Assembly: GCA_039803545.1 (NCBI GenBank)
Contig: JBDRYS010000001.1
Location: 437,866 to 501,865 of the forward strand
Origin: a candidate division WOR-3 bacterium
GTDB lineage: Bacteria > Hydrothermota > Hydrothermia > UBA1063
Length of the DNA stretch: 64,000 nucleotides
Direction: 5' to 3'
Shown piece by piece: positions 1 to 9,466 of the stretch. The notes under the pieces were generated by a model. That model made no database searches, had not been told where the DNA came from, and was given only the letters and a program-made list of their open reading frames with translations. How positions within the stretch are numbered: the stretch's first letter is position 1; each line of letters opens with the position of its first letter. Both the position numbers and the translations under genes were made by a program.

Positions 1-1572
1 AGCCTTGATGCTGGTGCAAGACACATTAAGATCAGTATCTGGGGTGGTGGAATCGATGCTATTGAAGTTGAGGATGACGGGGTTGGAATGTCCCCAGAGG
101 AGATTCCAATAGCAGTTCAGCGTTTTACTACCAGTAAAATTTCATCTTTTGAAGATTTGAAACGCCTTAAAACCTTGGGATTTAGGGGCGAGGCCTTATA
201 CGCCATTGCTCAGGTTTCCGATCTCACGATTACATCGTGTACAAGTGATGATGCTACCCTCGGGTGGGAATGTAATTTTAATGCCGGAGAGCTTATCTCT
301 TCAAAACCTGCGCCGAGAAAGAAAGGCACTACTGTTATTGTTAAGGATTTGTTTTTCAATTTGCCTGTTCGAAGGAAATTTTTACTCTCTAAAAGAGAAG
401 AAGGCAAACGAGTTTTAGACGAGGTTATATCCTATTCCCTTTGGCATACAAATGTTTACTTTGAATATTATGAAGATGGGTCCAAAAAGCTGGATTTACC
501 ACCTGGAGATTTCGCTCAGAGGATTATGGCCATATTTGGCAGGGAATTCCTGGAAAAGTCGGTTTTTTTGGATTACAGGGACGACTACCTCAATTTTACG
601 GGCTTTGTTGAAAAGCCCGAAGTAGTTGATCAGAAGGGATACAAACAAATTTTGCTGATAAACGGAAGGAGGGTGAAAGGGGATCAACTGAAAAAAGTAA
701 TTTACAGAGCCTACGAAAAGCCTTATGGACAACCCGAGTTCATTTTGAAGGTCGAACTAGAGCCAGAATTTGTCGATTTTAATATCCACCCACAAAAGAG
801 GGAAGTAAGGATAGCACCATATGTTAGAATAACCGAGAAATTATTTAAGGCTTTAGATAGCAGATTTAAAGAATATTCAGAGGAAATTGTTGATTCAATG
901 AAGGTTTCCAGCGATTCATTAAAGGCTAACAAGACCTACGAGCAGGTCGTTACCGTAAAGCAGCTTGAATTTGGTGAGGCCTTCCGTTCGGAACCGGATA
1001 GAAATACCCCCAAGGAGGTACCAGTAGAATTTTTGAATGTATGGCAGGCTCACAAATCTTACATTTTTGTTCAGACCAGTAATGGAGTTATGGTTATCGA
1101 CCAGCATGCAGCTCATGAACGGATCCTTTACGATAAATTACGCAAAAAGGAATACTCGAGTCAGGCGCTGATGTTTCCAATACTTATAGAACTTTCTGCT
1201 AAAGAAAAGGCATTATTTGAGATGTATGAGGAACTTTTCAGCTCCTTTGGATTTGAATACAGGTTTTTGGGGTCAAATTCCCTTGTAATTGATAAGGTTC
1301 CAACTATTTTTAGAAGTGTAAGCAAAGAAGACATAAGGGATTTAATAGCATCTCTCGAAGAATCAGCAAGTTTGCCTGATAGGCTGGAGAACTTTCTAAA
1401 AACTGTTGCTTGCAAGTCTGCAATAAAATTTGGAGATGAGTTATCTAGGGAAGAAATGTCAAAGCTTGTGGATGAGCTTTTAGCCACGGATGTTCCCTTT
1501 TATTGCCCGCACGGAAGACCCACTATATACTTTATTGCCCTTGAGGAGCTGGCATCAAAATTTGAGAGGTGA
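1..1572 (+). CDS. mutL: DNA mismatch repair protein MutL (5' end outside window)
   Basis: The open frame runs in from the left edge, so the true start is upstream; the first in-frame ATG (88) lies inside the ATPase domain. Visible GHKL ATPase motifs are D-D-G-V-G-M near codons 25-30 and GFRGEAL at about nt 178-198. The transducer region follows, then a C-terminal dimerisation/endonuclease domain with DQHAAHE near nt 1099, ACKSAIK near 1408 and CPHGRP near 1504. These C-terminal motifs mark the nicking-competent MutL found in bacteria that lack MutH. The endonuclease motif DQHA-x2-E-x4-E ends in Asp instead of Glu here. It acts with MutS to nick the strand carrying a mismatch. The stop lies 3 nt before the next gene, so the two are probably cotranscribed. 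Confidence 0.96.
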   Translation, partial: SLDAGARHIKISIWGGGIDAIEVEDDGVGMSPEEIPIAVQRFTTSKISSFEDLKRLKTLGFRGEALYAIAQVSDLTITSCTSDDATLGWECNFNAGELISSKPAPRKKGTTVIVKDLFFNLPVRRKFLLSKREEGKRVLDEVISYSLWHTNVYFEYYEDGSKKLDLPPGDFAQRIMAIFGREFLEKSVFLDYRDDYLNFTGFVEKPEVVDQKGYKQILLINGRRVKGDQLKKVIYRAYEKPYGQPEFILKVELEPEFVDFNIHPQKREVRIAPYVRITEKLFKALDSRFKEYSEEIVDSMKVSSDSLKANKTYEQVVTVKQLEFGEAFRSEPDRNTPKEVPVEFLNVWQAHKSYIFVQTSNGVMVIDQHAAHERILYDKLRKKEYSSQALMFPILIELSAKEKALFEMYEELFSSFGFEYRFLGSNSLVIDKVPTIFRSVSKEDIRDLIASLEESASLPDRLENFLKTVACKSAIKFGDELSREEMSKLVDELLATDVPFYCPHGRPTIYFIALEELASKFER

Positions 1573-1575
1573 ACT

Positions 1576-3165
1576 ATGGGAAAGAAAGTATGGGATATGG
1601 TAAACAGGGTTTCTTATCCCTATACCGCATGCATAATTGATAATCAGCTTGTAGGGTTTGGAATGGAATTTCCAGAAAGTCCAAATATAAAATTGCTTAG
1701 CGTTACGGAAGGAGAGGGGCGGAGAACCTACGAAAGAACGCTGGCCTTTTTGAGTGATTATCTTCTTGCCAAAGCAGGTTATAAAAACGCACTGAAGATG
1801 GAGCATTCTCTTGGTGAAGCCCTTTACGGAGAAGCAAGGGGAGTGGATCCTGATTTAGCAGTTCAAATTATTGAAAAGGGGCTTTACGAATTGTCAAAGA
1901 AGGAAGTGCCCATCGAGATGGTTGACCTTACTAAGCAAGAAGCTATTAGATACCTGCGACAGGAGAAACTTTACTCACAGCTTAGATTAATTCAATACAT
2001 GTCCAAGAACATCTTTACTTTTTATAAGATAGATGATTATATGGCTTATATGGCTGGCCCCCTTGTTCCCCACACAGGTTTCATTAAAGTTTTCAAGCTA
2101 CAACGTTATAACCACGGATTTCTCCTATTCCTACCAGATGTTAACGATCCAATGAAACTCGCTGATCCTGTGAAGAGGGATAAATTATTTGAAACCTTTC
2201 AGGAGTCTAAATCCTGGGCAGAAATTCTCGGCGTAGAGGATGTAGGGCACCTCAACGAAGCAATTGAGGATGGCAGGATTTCGGACCTTATTAAAATACA
2301 GGAAGGTTTCCATGAGAAAAAGATAGCCCAAATCGCGGACTTAATAACTAAGCGTAAAGATGAAATTAAATTAGTTTTGATTGCCGGTCCTTCATCCTCA
2401 GGCAAAACTACCTTTTCAAAGAGACTCAAGATTCAGTTAATTGTCAATGGGCTTATCCCAAAGACGATTTCGTTGGATGACTATTTTGTCGATAGGGAGT
2501 TTACACCAGTAGATGAGAATGGCGAACCCGATTATGAGAGTTTTTATGCCTTGGACTACAAGTTATTTCGCGAGCACATAAGAAGACTAATCGCGGGTGA
2601 AAAGGTTCAAATACCGAAGTTCAGTTTTGCTAAAGGGAGAAGGGACGGAATCCGAGAAGAGATGACCCTGGGAGCAAATGATATAATCATTGTTGAAGGA
2701 ATCCATGGTCTGAATCCAGAGCTCACTGAAGGTATTTCTGAGAAAAATAAATTCAAAATATATGTGTCCAGTCTAACGCAACTTAACATTGACAGGCTAA
2801 ATAGAATACCCACAAGAGACGCCAGAATTATAAGAAGAATTGTAAGAGATTATAAATACAGGAATCATTCTGCGTCTGAAACTATTTCTATGTGGCCTAA
2901 GGTTGCGAGGGGAGAGGATTTGTATATTTTCCCCTATCAAGAAGAGGCAGATGTAATGTTCAACAGTGCTCTTACTTACGAACTTGCAGTCTTAAAGAAT
3001 TATGCCGAACCGCTTTTACGCTCTGTTAAGTGTGATGATGAAAGCTATAGTGAAGCTTTAAGGCTTTTAAATTTTCTGTTTCATTTTATGGGAGTTATGC
3101 CTTTTGAAATCCCACCAACGTCTATAATTCGCGAATTTATCGGTGGGAGTTCCTTTGAGTATTAA
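1576..3165 (+). CDS. Nucleoside (uridine) kinase with N-terminal synthetase-like domain
   Basis: The 529-residue protein has a C-terminal phosphoribulokinase/uridine kinase domain with P-loop GPSSSGKTT near residue 271, a following LDDYF segment and an IIVEGIHGL stretch typical of Udk. The N-terminal 250 residues contain MEHSLGEALYGE and GPLVPHTGFIKVF, resembling the TGS/second additional domain of threonyl-tRNA synthetases. This domain pair is known from Thermotoga-type nucleoside kinases. The likely reaction is phosphorylation of uridine/cytidine or a related nucleoside; the substrate cannot be read from the sequence. The gene starts 3 nt after mutL. Confidence 0.85.
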   Translation: MGKKVWDMVNRVSYPYTACIIDNQLVGFGMEFPESPNIKLLSVTEGEGRRTYERTLAFLSDYLLAKAGYKNALKMEHSLGEALYGEARGVDPDLAVQIIEKGLYELSKKEVPIEMVDLTKQEAIRYLRQEKLYSQLRLIQYMSKNIFTFYKIDDYMAYMAGPLVPHTGFIKVFKLQRYNHGFLLFLPDVNDPMKLADPVKRDKLFETFQESKSWAEILGVEDVGHLNEAIEDGRISDLIKIQEGFHEKKIAQIADLITKRKDEIKLVLIAGPSSSGKTTFSKRLKIQLIVNGLIPKTISLDDYFVDREFTPVDENGEPDYESFYALDYKLFREHIRRLIAGEKVQIPKFSFAKGRRDGIREEMTLGANDIIIVEGIHGLNPELTEGISEKNKFKIYVSSLTQLNIDRLNRIPTRDARIIRRIVRDYKYRNHSASETISMWPKVARGEDLYIFPYQEEADVMFNSALTYELAVLKNYAEPLLRSVKCDDESYSEALRLLNFLFHFMGVMPFEIPPTSIIREFIGGSSFEY

Positions 3166-3179
3166 GGAGGAGAGGGTAT

Positions 3180-3461
3180 ATGACAAAGTACAAAGTAAAG
3201 CTTAAAGTAGTTGAAATTCAGGGAAGTGGGAAGTGCCCCCTTGGGCACAAAGTGGGCGATGAATTTGTTTATCAGGGATGGCCCATCGCCAATCTCTGCC
3301 CTGCTGCCTTTAACACGCTATATCCTGTAATTAGGGTGCTTTCCTATGGTGGAAAGGTAGGCGATGGAGAAAATGAACATAGAATAAGACTCTGTTGCTA
3401 CGATCCCGCCAATCCAACGGTTTTCGAACTGGAGAGATTAAACGAAGAATACACTTATTAG
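3180..3461 (+). CDS. TIGR04076 family protein
   Basis: The 93-residue protein has the pattern of the TIGR04076 family of small proteins of unknown function: a GKCPLGHKVGDEF segment near residue 17, a central Cys (N-L-C-P-A) and a C-terminal R-L-C-C-Y-D motif. The spaced cysteines and the histidine suggest metal or cofactor binding, but no activity is established. AAGGAGGAG lies about 6 nt before the ATG. It closes the mutL-kinase run and faces mazG tail to tail across 21 bp. Confidence 0.82.
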   Translation: MTKYKVKLKVVEIQGSGKCPLGHKVGDEFVYQGWPIANLCPAAFNTLYPVIRVLSYGGKVGDGENEHRIRLCCYDPANPTVFELERLNEEYTY

Positions 3462-3482
3462 GTAAAATAAGGTTTTTAAGCT

Positions 3483-4118
3483 TTATTGGTCCTCAGAGTT
3501 GGAGTATTTATCGCTGAGAATTTTTTTGAGTTGGATTAAATAATTCCTTAGTTCTTTTTCTGCGTTTTGCCCTTTGCAGGTATATGTAGTTAATACCTCT
3601 AATATTTTCTTGATTTCTTCGGGAGCAGGGAGTTTTGCCTCTTCTAATTCTTTTCTCAATACAGATTCACATTGATTTCCTTTATTCAGCCTCTTTACTT
3701 TCTCGATTATTTTTTGCCCCATTAGTAAAGCCGGTAAAGAGTTTGGTATCGTGGTAAAGGGGTTCTTTTTAGATTTTTCCCAATTTTCGAGAACATCTGA
3801 AAGTGCTGAACTCTTATTACCAAAAACATGGGGATGCCTTAGAATCATTTTTTCTTTAACCCTTTTCAGGACTTCCTCTAAGGTGAATGCTCCCTCTTCT
3901 TCTTTTATACGGATATGCATAAGCACGAGGAATAAAAGGTCCCCTAATTCTTCAAGGATCTTTTCTTTTTCCTTTTGTTCTATGGCATCGTTGATTTCGT
4001 ATGCTTCTTCTATTAGGTCGAAGGCAATGGATTCTGAGGTCTGCTGTCTATCCCAGGGACAACCTTTATCAGACCTCAGATACTTTACTAATTCATATAA
4101 TTCATCAAACTCTTTCAT
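3483..4118 (-). CDS. mazG: MazG nucleoside triphosphate pyrophosphohydrolase
   Basis: The 211-residue protein carries the MazG fold: K-Y-L-R-S-D-K-G-C-P-W-D near residue 13, then an E-E-A-Y-E-I helix and an E-E-L-G-D-L-L-F helix that supply the Mg-binding acidic residues. MazG hydrolyses NTPs/dNTPs to NMP and pyrophosphate and removes damaged nucleotides. Two-domain MazG proteins are about 260 residues, so the second domain here is shortened or divergent. It overlaps the upstream NYN gene by 4 bp (ATGA) and is last in the pyrR-led operon. Confidence 0.92.
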   Translation of the reverse strand: MKEFDELYELVKYLRSDKGCPWDRQQTSESIAFDLIEEAYEINDAIEQKEKEKILEELGDLLFLVLMHIRIKEEEGAFTLEEVLKRVKEKMILRHPHVFGNKSSALSDVLENWEKSKKNPFTTIPNSLPALLMGQKIIEKVKRLNKGNQCESVLRKELEEAKLPAPEEIKKILEVLTTYTCKGQNAEKELRNYLIQLKKILSDKYSNSEDQ

Positions 4119-4585
4119 TTTGACTTTTCCTCTGAAATTCCAAATTCCTTTTCCCAGTTGTACTTTTTTAGTTTTTTACTTTTGATATCTAAAGATTTCT
4201 GGTCCGCTTTTACTTTCCTCGTTTCATTAAAAATTTCCTCTGGATCACAGGGTATTGCACCTCTTGACCTTGCCTTTTCTCTTAAACTTTTATCCCTGCT
4301 GTACACATAAACTACGTATTTTTTAGAATAATATCTGGATACGAGGTCTAATATGACCTCGTCGGCGGTTACTCCTTCTGAGGTAAATATTGTGTTGGGA
4401 TAATCGGAAGTTTTTCCTCCACGTTTGCCATCAAATACAACAATGAAAGAATTTTTGAATTTTTCAGCGCATTTCCTAACGATTTCCTCTCTCGCAAGTT
4501 TTATGCCTTCTTCCTTTGACAAAATTTTTGACAAGGCTTGTGAAGAGTGTATGGCGTTATAGCCGTCAATAATGTGTATTTTCAT
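4115..4585 (-). CDS. NYN/YacP-like PIN-fold nuclease domain protein
   Basis: I start the protein at the ATG at 4585, which gives the N terminus MKIHIIDGYNAI and an ATGA overlap with the upstream glycosyltransferase stop. A longer frame to 4645 exists but would run inside that gene. I-D-G-Y-N, the V-V-F-D-G-K-R-G-G segment, the T-A-D-E-V-I-L segment and V-Y-S-R-D-K-S-L match the NYN/YacP (Rae1-like) ribonuclease family, with acidic residues at the expected places. In Bacillus, YacP/Rae1 cuts mRNA on the ribosome; that role is not proven here, although lepA lies two genes upstream. Confidence 0.82.
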   Translation of the reverse strand: MKIHIIDGYNAIHSSQALSKILSKEEGIKLAREEIVRKCAEKFKNSFIVVFDGKRGGKTSDYPNTIFTSEGVTADEVILDLVSRYYSKKYVVYVYSRDKSLREKARSRGAIPCDPEEIFNETRKVKADQKSLDIKSKKLKKYNWEKEFGISEEKSK

Positions 4586-5727
4586 GCCTTCTTCTTTAAT
4601 GCATACTCGTAATAATCCAATACTTTCCTTGCTAATTTCGACCATGAATAGTTCAGGGCTTTAAGGCGTGCCGCTTCTCCCAGTTGTTTTCTTAAATCTG
4701 GATTTCTTATCAGTAATTCCAGCTTTTGTATAATGTCGGGAACATTTTTTCTTTCGAAAAGAAATCCATCTACCCCATCAGAGACCAATTCTCTATACCC
4801 CTCATTGTCAGATGCGACAGCAGGCTTACCCGAGGCCATGGCTTCCAATAAAACGATACCGAAGCTCTCACCGCCAATAGCTGGTGAGACAAATATGTCG
4901 CAGGTTCGGTAGAGAGCAGGTAATTGGTGGCTTGAGACAAAGCCCAAAAAATGGACCCTATCTGCAACGTCCGCGTCTACCATCTTCTCGAGTGACTTTC
5001 TCAAGGGTCCATCTCCGGCAATTATCAATCTGGTTTCGGGATATTTTTTACCGATGATGTTAAATGCTTGGATAAGATATTTTGTTCCTTTTCTTAGTTC
5101 GAGTCTTCCAACAAAGAGGATGTAAATTTCTCCGTTTCTCCTCCCAAAGGGAAAAGTAAATATATCACCGACTGGATTGAATTTTTCCACATCAATGCCA
5201 TTTGGGATTATTCTAAATTCGTCAACGGGGAAGTGTCTCGCAATAGCCTCTAAGGCGGGTTTCGAAACGAAAATTTTTCCATCAAGCTTATTATAAATAG
5301 GGAGGAGGAGGGGCTTAAAAAGTTCGTATCCTAAGGAGAATCCATGATAGGAATGGAAGGTAGCAAAATTAACTGATTTTGAGTATAAGAGGCTCAGGAA
5401 AGGTATTGTAGGAACAACGGAATTTTGAGAGTGCACAATATCGTAATTTCCATTCTCCACAATATTTCGTATTTGACTTGTGATTTTTCTCGAGAAAGAA
5501 AAACAGGTTTGTGATTTGTTTGCCCTTATGTAATAAGATCTCCCAACCCTGTAGACTTTAATGCTTTTCGCATCCGGAGGCTCTTCCACAAATTTATGGG
5601 GAAAATTGGAGGTCAAGATTTCAACCTCGATTCCCAGTTTTATGAGTTCCTTTGAGAGGTGATAGGTATGCTCTGTGATACCCCCAGGGTAAGGATAATA
5701 ATGGTCTGTTGCCATTAATACACGCAT
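4582..5727 (-). CDS. GT4 family glycosyltransferase
   Basis: The 381-residue protein has a GT-B fold of family GT4. The N terminus Y-P-Y-P-G-G-I-T-E-H-T-Y-H is the acceptor-side glycine-rich loop. The middle carries FVGRLELRKGTKYL, and the C-terminal half carries the GGESFGIVLLEA motif, an E-x7-E signature for nucleotide-sugar binding. PimA/WbaZ-like enzymes of this type transfer hexoses to lipid or polysaccharide acceptors at the inner membrane face. The acceptor cannot be read from sequence. It sits 3 bp after lepA and overlaps the NYN gene by 4 bp. Confidence 0.88.
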   Translation of the reverse strand: MRVLMATDHYYPYPGGITEHTYHLSKELIKLGIEVEILTSNFPHKFVEEPPDAKSIKVYRVGRSYYIRANKSQTCFSFSRKITSQIRNIVENGNYDIVHSQNSVVPTIPFLSLLYSKSVNFATFHSYHGFSLGYELFKPLLLPIYNKLDGKIFVSKPALEAIARHFPVDEFRIIPNGIDVEKFNPVGDIFTFPFGRRNGEIYILFVGRLELRKGTKYLIQAFNIIGKKYPETRLIIAGDGPLRKSLEKMVDADVADRVHFLGFVSSHQLPALYRTCDIFVSPAIGGESFGIVLLEAMASGKPAVASDNEGYRELVSDGVDGFLFERKNVPDIIQKLELLIRNPDLRKQLGEAARLKALNYSWSKLARKVLDYYEYALKKKA

Positions 5728-5730
5728 AAT

Positions 5731-7506
5731 TTATTCCTCAACTTTAACTATGTTTAAGAAGGCCTCTTGTGGAAGTTCCACCTTTCCGATTTTCTTTAGC
5801 TTTTTCTTACCTTCCTTTTGCTTTTCGAGAAGCTTTCTCTTTCTGGTAATGTCTCCGCCATAGCACTTTGCTGTAACATCTTTCCTTATGGGTGGAATCC
5901 TTTCCTTAGCTATTACCCTTTTGCCAATAGCGGCCTGAATAGTAACCTCAAAAAGTTGCCTTGGGATTTCCTTACGGAGTTTTTCGGCAATTTTTCTTCC
6001 TACATAGTAAGCATTGTCTTTATGGACTATTAAGGATAGGGCGTCTATTTTATCTCCCGCTACAAGGAAATCTAACCTGACAACATCTGATTCTCTATAA
6101 TCTATTATCTCGTAGTCGAAAGAGGCGTATCCTCTCGTGATGCTTTTAAGTTTGTCGTGAAAATCGAAAATTATTTCACTTAGAGGCATTTCAAATTCGA
6201 AGAAAACGGTATCTTCGTCGAGAAAGTTAAATTTGGTTTGTGTGCCACGGCGTGAGATACACAATTTTTGCACAGCTCCGAGGAACTCCTTTGGGGTAAT
6301 AATTTCTACTTTTGCATAAGGTTCTAAAGCTTTTTCAAAAACATCAGGAAAATCGGCAGGATTGTCAACCAGCATTTCCCTTCCATCTTCAAGTATCACT
6401 TTATATTCCACGTTAGGTGTCGTGATGACTATATCAACCCCGAACTCCCTCTTTAACCTTTCCTTAAAAATTTCCATATGTAGCATCCCTAAAAAACCGC
6501 ACCTAAACCCAGGGCCTAAAGCGGGAGAATATTCAGGGGTAAACTGGAGTGAGGCGTCATTCAATTTAAGTTTATTAATTGCTTTGGCTAATAGTTCGTA
6601 ATCTGAAGGGACTGTTGGATAAATACCAGCAAAAACTACGGGTTTAGGTTCTCTGTATCCAGGAAGGGCCGGAGTTTCGGGATAATTTGCATCTACTATT
6701 GTATCTCCAACTCGGGCCTCCGTTATCTCCCTTATTGCTGCGGTTAAATAGCCTACTTCACCTGCTTTTAATTCAGAGGTTTTAACCATATCGGGTTTTA
6801 AATAGCCAACTTCAACTACCTCGTAAGTTTTTCCCGATGATTTCATCATGATCTTCATTCCAGGCTTAATCACTCCATCAAAAACCCTTACAAATACAAT
6901 TACTCCTCTGTAATCTTCATATTTCGCGTCAAAGATTAAAGCCCTCGTTTTCCCTTCTGGATCCCCCTTTGGAGGCGGAATTCTTTTTACAATCTCTCTC
7001 ATCAGTTCGTCAATGCCCCAACCGAGCTTAGCTGAAATTCTAAGGGGAATTTCCCCAGTTAGGTCGTAAATTTGCTTCTCGACCTTTTCTATTTGTGCGT
7101 TGGGTAGGTCAATTTTGTTGATAACTGGTATTATTTCTAAATTTTGGGCTAATGCAAGGTAAAAGTTGGTGATGGTTTGTGCTTCAACGCCCTGTGAGGC
7201 GTCAACAAGTAATATTGCGCCTTCACAGGCTGCGAGGGATCGAGAGACTTCGTAATTGAAATCCACATGGCCAGGCGTATCGATGAGATTTAGAATGTAT
7301 CTTTCCCCGTCTAATTCCATCTCCATTCTAACGGGGTGCATTTTTATCGTAATTCCCTTTTCTCTTTCTAAATCCATAGAATCGAGGTATTGCTCCTGTA
7401 ATTTTTCTGGTCTAATAGTATGGGTATATTCGAGCATCCTATCTGCGAGAGTGGACTTACCGTGGTCTATGTGCGCAATAATCGAAAAATTTCTGATGTT
7501 TTTCAT
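5731..7506 (-). CDS. lepA: Elongation factor 4 (LepA)
   Basis: The 591-residue translational GTPase starts with N-F-S-I-I-A-H-I-D-H-G-K-S-T (G1), followed by D-T-P-G-H-V-D-F (G3) and N-K-I-D-L-P (G4). The C-terminal LepA-specific region has GGDITRKRKLLEKQKEGKKK, which is diagnostic against EF-G. LepA binds ribosomes and is linked to back-translocation and 30S assembly. Length matches the family (about 600). It overlaps the upstream phosphatase stop by 4 bp. Confidence 0.97.
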   Translation of the reverse strand: MKNIRNFSIIAHIDHGKSTLADRMLEYTHTIRPEKLQEQYLDSMDLEREKGITIKMHPVRMEMELDGERYILNLIDTPGHVDFNYEVSRSLAACEGAILLVDASQGVEAQTITNFYLALAQNLEIIPVINKIDLPNAQIEKVEKQIYDLTGEIPLRISAKLGWGIDELMREIVKRIPPPKGDPEGKTRALIFDAKYEDYRGVIVFVRVFDGVIKPGMKIMMKSSGKTYEVVEVGYLKPDMVKTSELKAGEVGYLTAAIREITEARVGDTIVDANYPETPALPGYREPKPVVFAGIYPTVPSDYELLAKAINKLKLNDASLQFTPEYSPALGPGFRCGFLGMLHMEIFKERLKREFGVDIVITTPNVEYKVILEDGREMLVDNPADFPDVFEKALEPYAKVEIITPKEFLGAVQKLCISRRGTQTKFNFLDEDTVFFEFEMPLSEIIFDFHDKLKSITRGYASFDYEIIDYRESDVVRLDFLVAGDKIDALSLIVHKDNAYYVGRKIAEKLRKEIPRQLFEVTIQAAIGKRVIAKERIPPIRKDVTAKCYGGDITRKRKLLEKQKEGKKKLKKIGKVELPQEAFLNIVKVEE

Positions 7507-9059
7507 TTCAAGATTGTTGTGTCTATGATCTCCTTATTCAGATTTTTTGCTGTAAGTTTTAAGTTGTCTCTTTTATCTTTTTCAAGGATCAAATAATTGA
7601 AGGTCTTTTTCCAGCTGTGTATTTTTAAAGAGGAGTCTTTTAACAGTTCTTCGTTAAGGTCGTACAATGGGGCACCCCCACCTGCACTAACTATTTGGGT
7701 AAGTCCATTATATAGGGTGCAACGGGCATAGAGGTGGTCATGTCCAGCAATGTAAAAGTTAAAGTTCAAGCTCTTTAGGAAAGATGCAAAGGAATCCACC
7801 TCTGTACTCTTAATGCCCCTTTCGTAAGAGCTTAAACCGACGAGTGGTTCATGAAACATTAAAACATGGTATTTTTTAGAACTATTTAATGTTTTCACCT
7901 TTGTCAACCATTTTCTCTGGTTTTGGTCTGGCAATCTTACAGAGGGATTGGGCTTATTTTTATATAGCACATAATTGTAGTCTGAGTTTAAAGCGTAAAT
8001 AGCAATATCTCCAAGGCTAATAAAATAGACATTCTCCCGGTATGGGGGCATCCCGCTATCTTCCTGAGGGCCATTTTGCGGGAGAACAAACACATTAGTC
8101 CACAAATTCTCTGCACTGTAGGGTGGAGGAGGATCGTATCTTTTTTCATCATCTTCCATTACCGGCGCAATCATATCGTGGTTTCCAGGGATTGGCATTA
8201 TGGGGATATAGGAGCTATACGGCCAGCAAGATTTGAGAAACGATTTATACTCTTCCTCAGCGTATTCAAAACTTTTCATTCGACCTGTTATTAGGTCGCC
8301 TAAAACGAAAACTATATTAGCATGCTCTTCATATAAGAGATGCATTATTTGTCTTGTTATTTCTTCATTCACGCCATCAACAAAGAAGACCGGATTTATG
8401 TTATTGGGATTTCCCCTTGTATCACCAAAGATTCCTATTTTCCAATTTTTGTGGGGTATATAGAAGTTAAAAACAAAACTGGCTGTGGTGTCGTACTCAT
8501 CAAAAATCTCCAAGTAATATTCGTACTTTTGCGGTTTTAGATTTTTAATGATAAATTCGTGCTTAAGGATTTTTAAGGTATCAAAAATTGTTTCTTTGCC
8601 CTTGACATAAAGCTTTGCTTTGCAAGGTCTGTTGGTGTAGAAGGATATTCCGATAGAATTGCTATCTACCATGGACAAATAAGGCCATACGTCATAAGTA
8701 AGACCCTCGGTAAATTCTTCACCATGTTTTTTGGGTTTTAGATAATATGTCTGAGTAGCATAAAAAATCTTGTTTACTGTGTCAAAAAAGGCAATTTTAA
8801 AAGCATACTGAGAGTTCTCTTTTAAGCCTGTGATTTTGAAAGTATGTATAGTGTCTGTGCTCCTTGACGTTCTATAATTTTCGAAGTTAAAATTTAAAGG
8901 ATCGCTGAGCTTCCCGTAAACCAGTTTCACCCCTGAAGAGGGATTTTGAGTTTTTACAGTAACTATTAGAGTATCTTTGTGAAATTGAAAAACCGGTTTT
9001 GTGTACCAGGAAGGAAAGTTAAGAAAAATTAACGTTATTAGTGTATAAAGCATATTCAT
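7503..9059 (-). CDS. Secreted purple-acid-phosphatase-like metallophosphoesterase
   Basis: The 518-residue protein begins with a short hydrophobic signal segment ([11 protein letters not shown]), followed by an Fn3-like beta region (about residues 20-200). The calcineurin-like domain has [24 protein letters not shown] and A-G-H-D-H-L-Y-A-R, which are the metal-binding motifs in family order. The layout is that of purple acid phosphatases (Fn3 plus metallophosphatase), and it probably acts outside the cytoplasm. The start overlaps the yjbQ stop (ATGA). The substrate is unknown. Confidence 0.87.
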   Translation of the reverse strand: MNMLYTLITLIFLNFPSWYTKPVFQFHKDTLIVTVKTQNPSSGVKLVYGKLSDPLNFNFENYRTSRSTDTIHTFKITGLKENSQYAFKIAFFDTVNKIFYATQTYYLKPKKHGEEFTEGLTYDVWPYLSMVDSNSIGISFYTNRPCKAKLYVKGKETIFDTLKILKHEFIIKNLKPQKYEYYLEIFDEYDTTASFVFNFYIPHKNWKIGIFGDTRGNPNNINPVFFVDGVNEEITRQIMHLLYEEHANIVFVLGDLITGRMKSFEYAEEEYKSFLKSCWPYSSYIPIMPIPGNHDMIAPVMEDDEKRYDPPPPYSAENLWTNVFVLPQNGPQEDSGMPPYRENVYFISLGDIAIYALNSDYNYVLYKNKPNPSVRLPDQNQRKWLTKVKTLNSSKKYHVLMFHEPLVGLSSYERGIKSTEVDSFASFLKSLNFNFYIAGHDHLYARCTLYNGLTQIVSAGGGAPLYDLNEELLKDSSLKIHSWKKTFNYLILEKDKRDNLKLTAKNLNKEIIDTTILK

Positions 9060-9466
9060 TCCCCCAAAATTTTCACCAGGACTTTTCTGGTACGAGGTCC
9101 ATCAAATTCTGCAAAGAATATTCCTTGCCACGTTCCCAGCACAGGTTTTCCGTTTTCAACAGGAAGGGTCAATGAATTTCCAACCAACACTGACTTAATA
9201 TGGGCATCAGCATTACCTTCTAAGTGTTTGTAATGTTTATTTTCTGGAACGAGTGACGAAAGATGGCCCTCAATGTCAGTCTTAACGGAGGGATCAGCAT
9301 GCTCGTTGATAGTTATTCCCGCAGTGGTATGTGGCACGAAAAGTACTGCAATTCCGCTGTTTACATTAGAGTCTCTTATAACTTTTTCGATTTGTGATGT
9401 TATCTCTATAAACTCCTTTCTTCTTGATGACTTAACAATTATTTCAAAAGTTTTACTTACCATCAT
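9056..9466 (-). CDS. YjbQ family (UPF0047) protein
   Basis: The 136-residue protein matches the YjbQ/UPF0047 family: [13 protein letters not shown] near residue 44, an N-A-D-A-H-I-K segment and a C-terminal [16 protein letters not shown] motif. Members complement thiamine phosphate synthase mutants weakly and are often annotated as secondary thiamine-phosphate synthase; the physiological role is unresolved. It starts with two consecutive ATG codons and overlaps the end of pyrR by about 14 bp. Confidence 0.93.
   Translation of the reverse strand: MMVSKTFEIIVKSSRRKEFIEITSQIEKVIRDSNVNSGIAVLFVPHTTAGITINEHADPSVKTDIEGHLSSLVPENKHYKHLEGNADAHIKSVLVGNSLTLPVENGKPVLGTWQGIFFAEFDGPRTRKVLVKILGE

Noticed and set aside
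3466-3487. AT-rich 7-bp stem between TIGR04076 and mazG genes
   Set aside because: It has one G-U pair, an 8-nt loop and no proper U-tract on either strand; too weak to call a terminator.
3751-4185. 144-codon plus-strand frame
   Set aside because: It lies opposite mazG and the NYN gene, is rich in Ser/Phe as shadows are, and has no homology I recognise.
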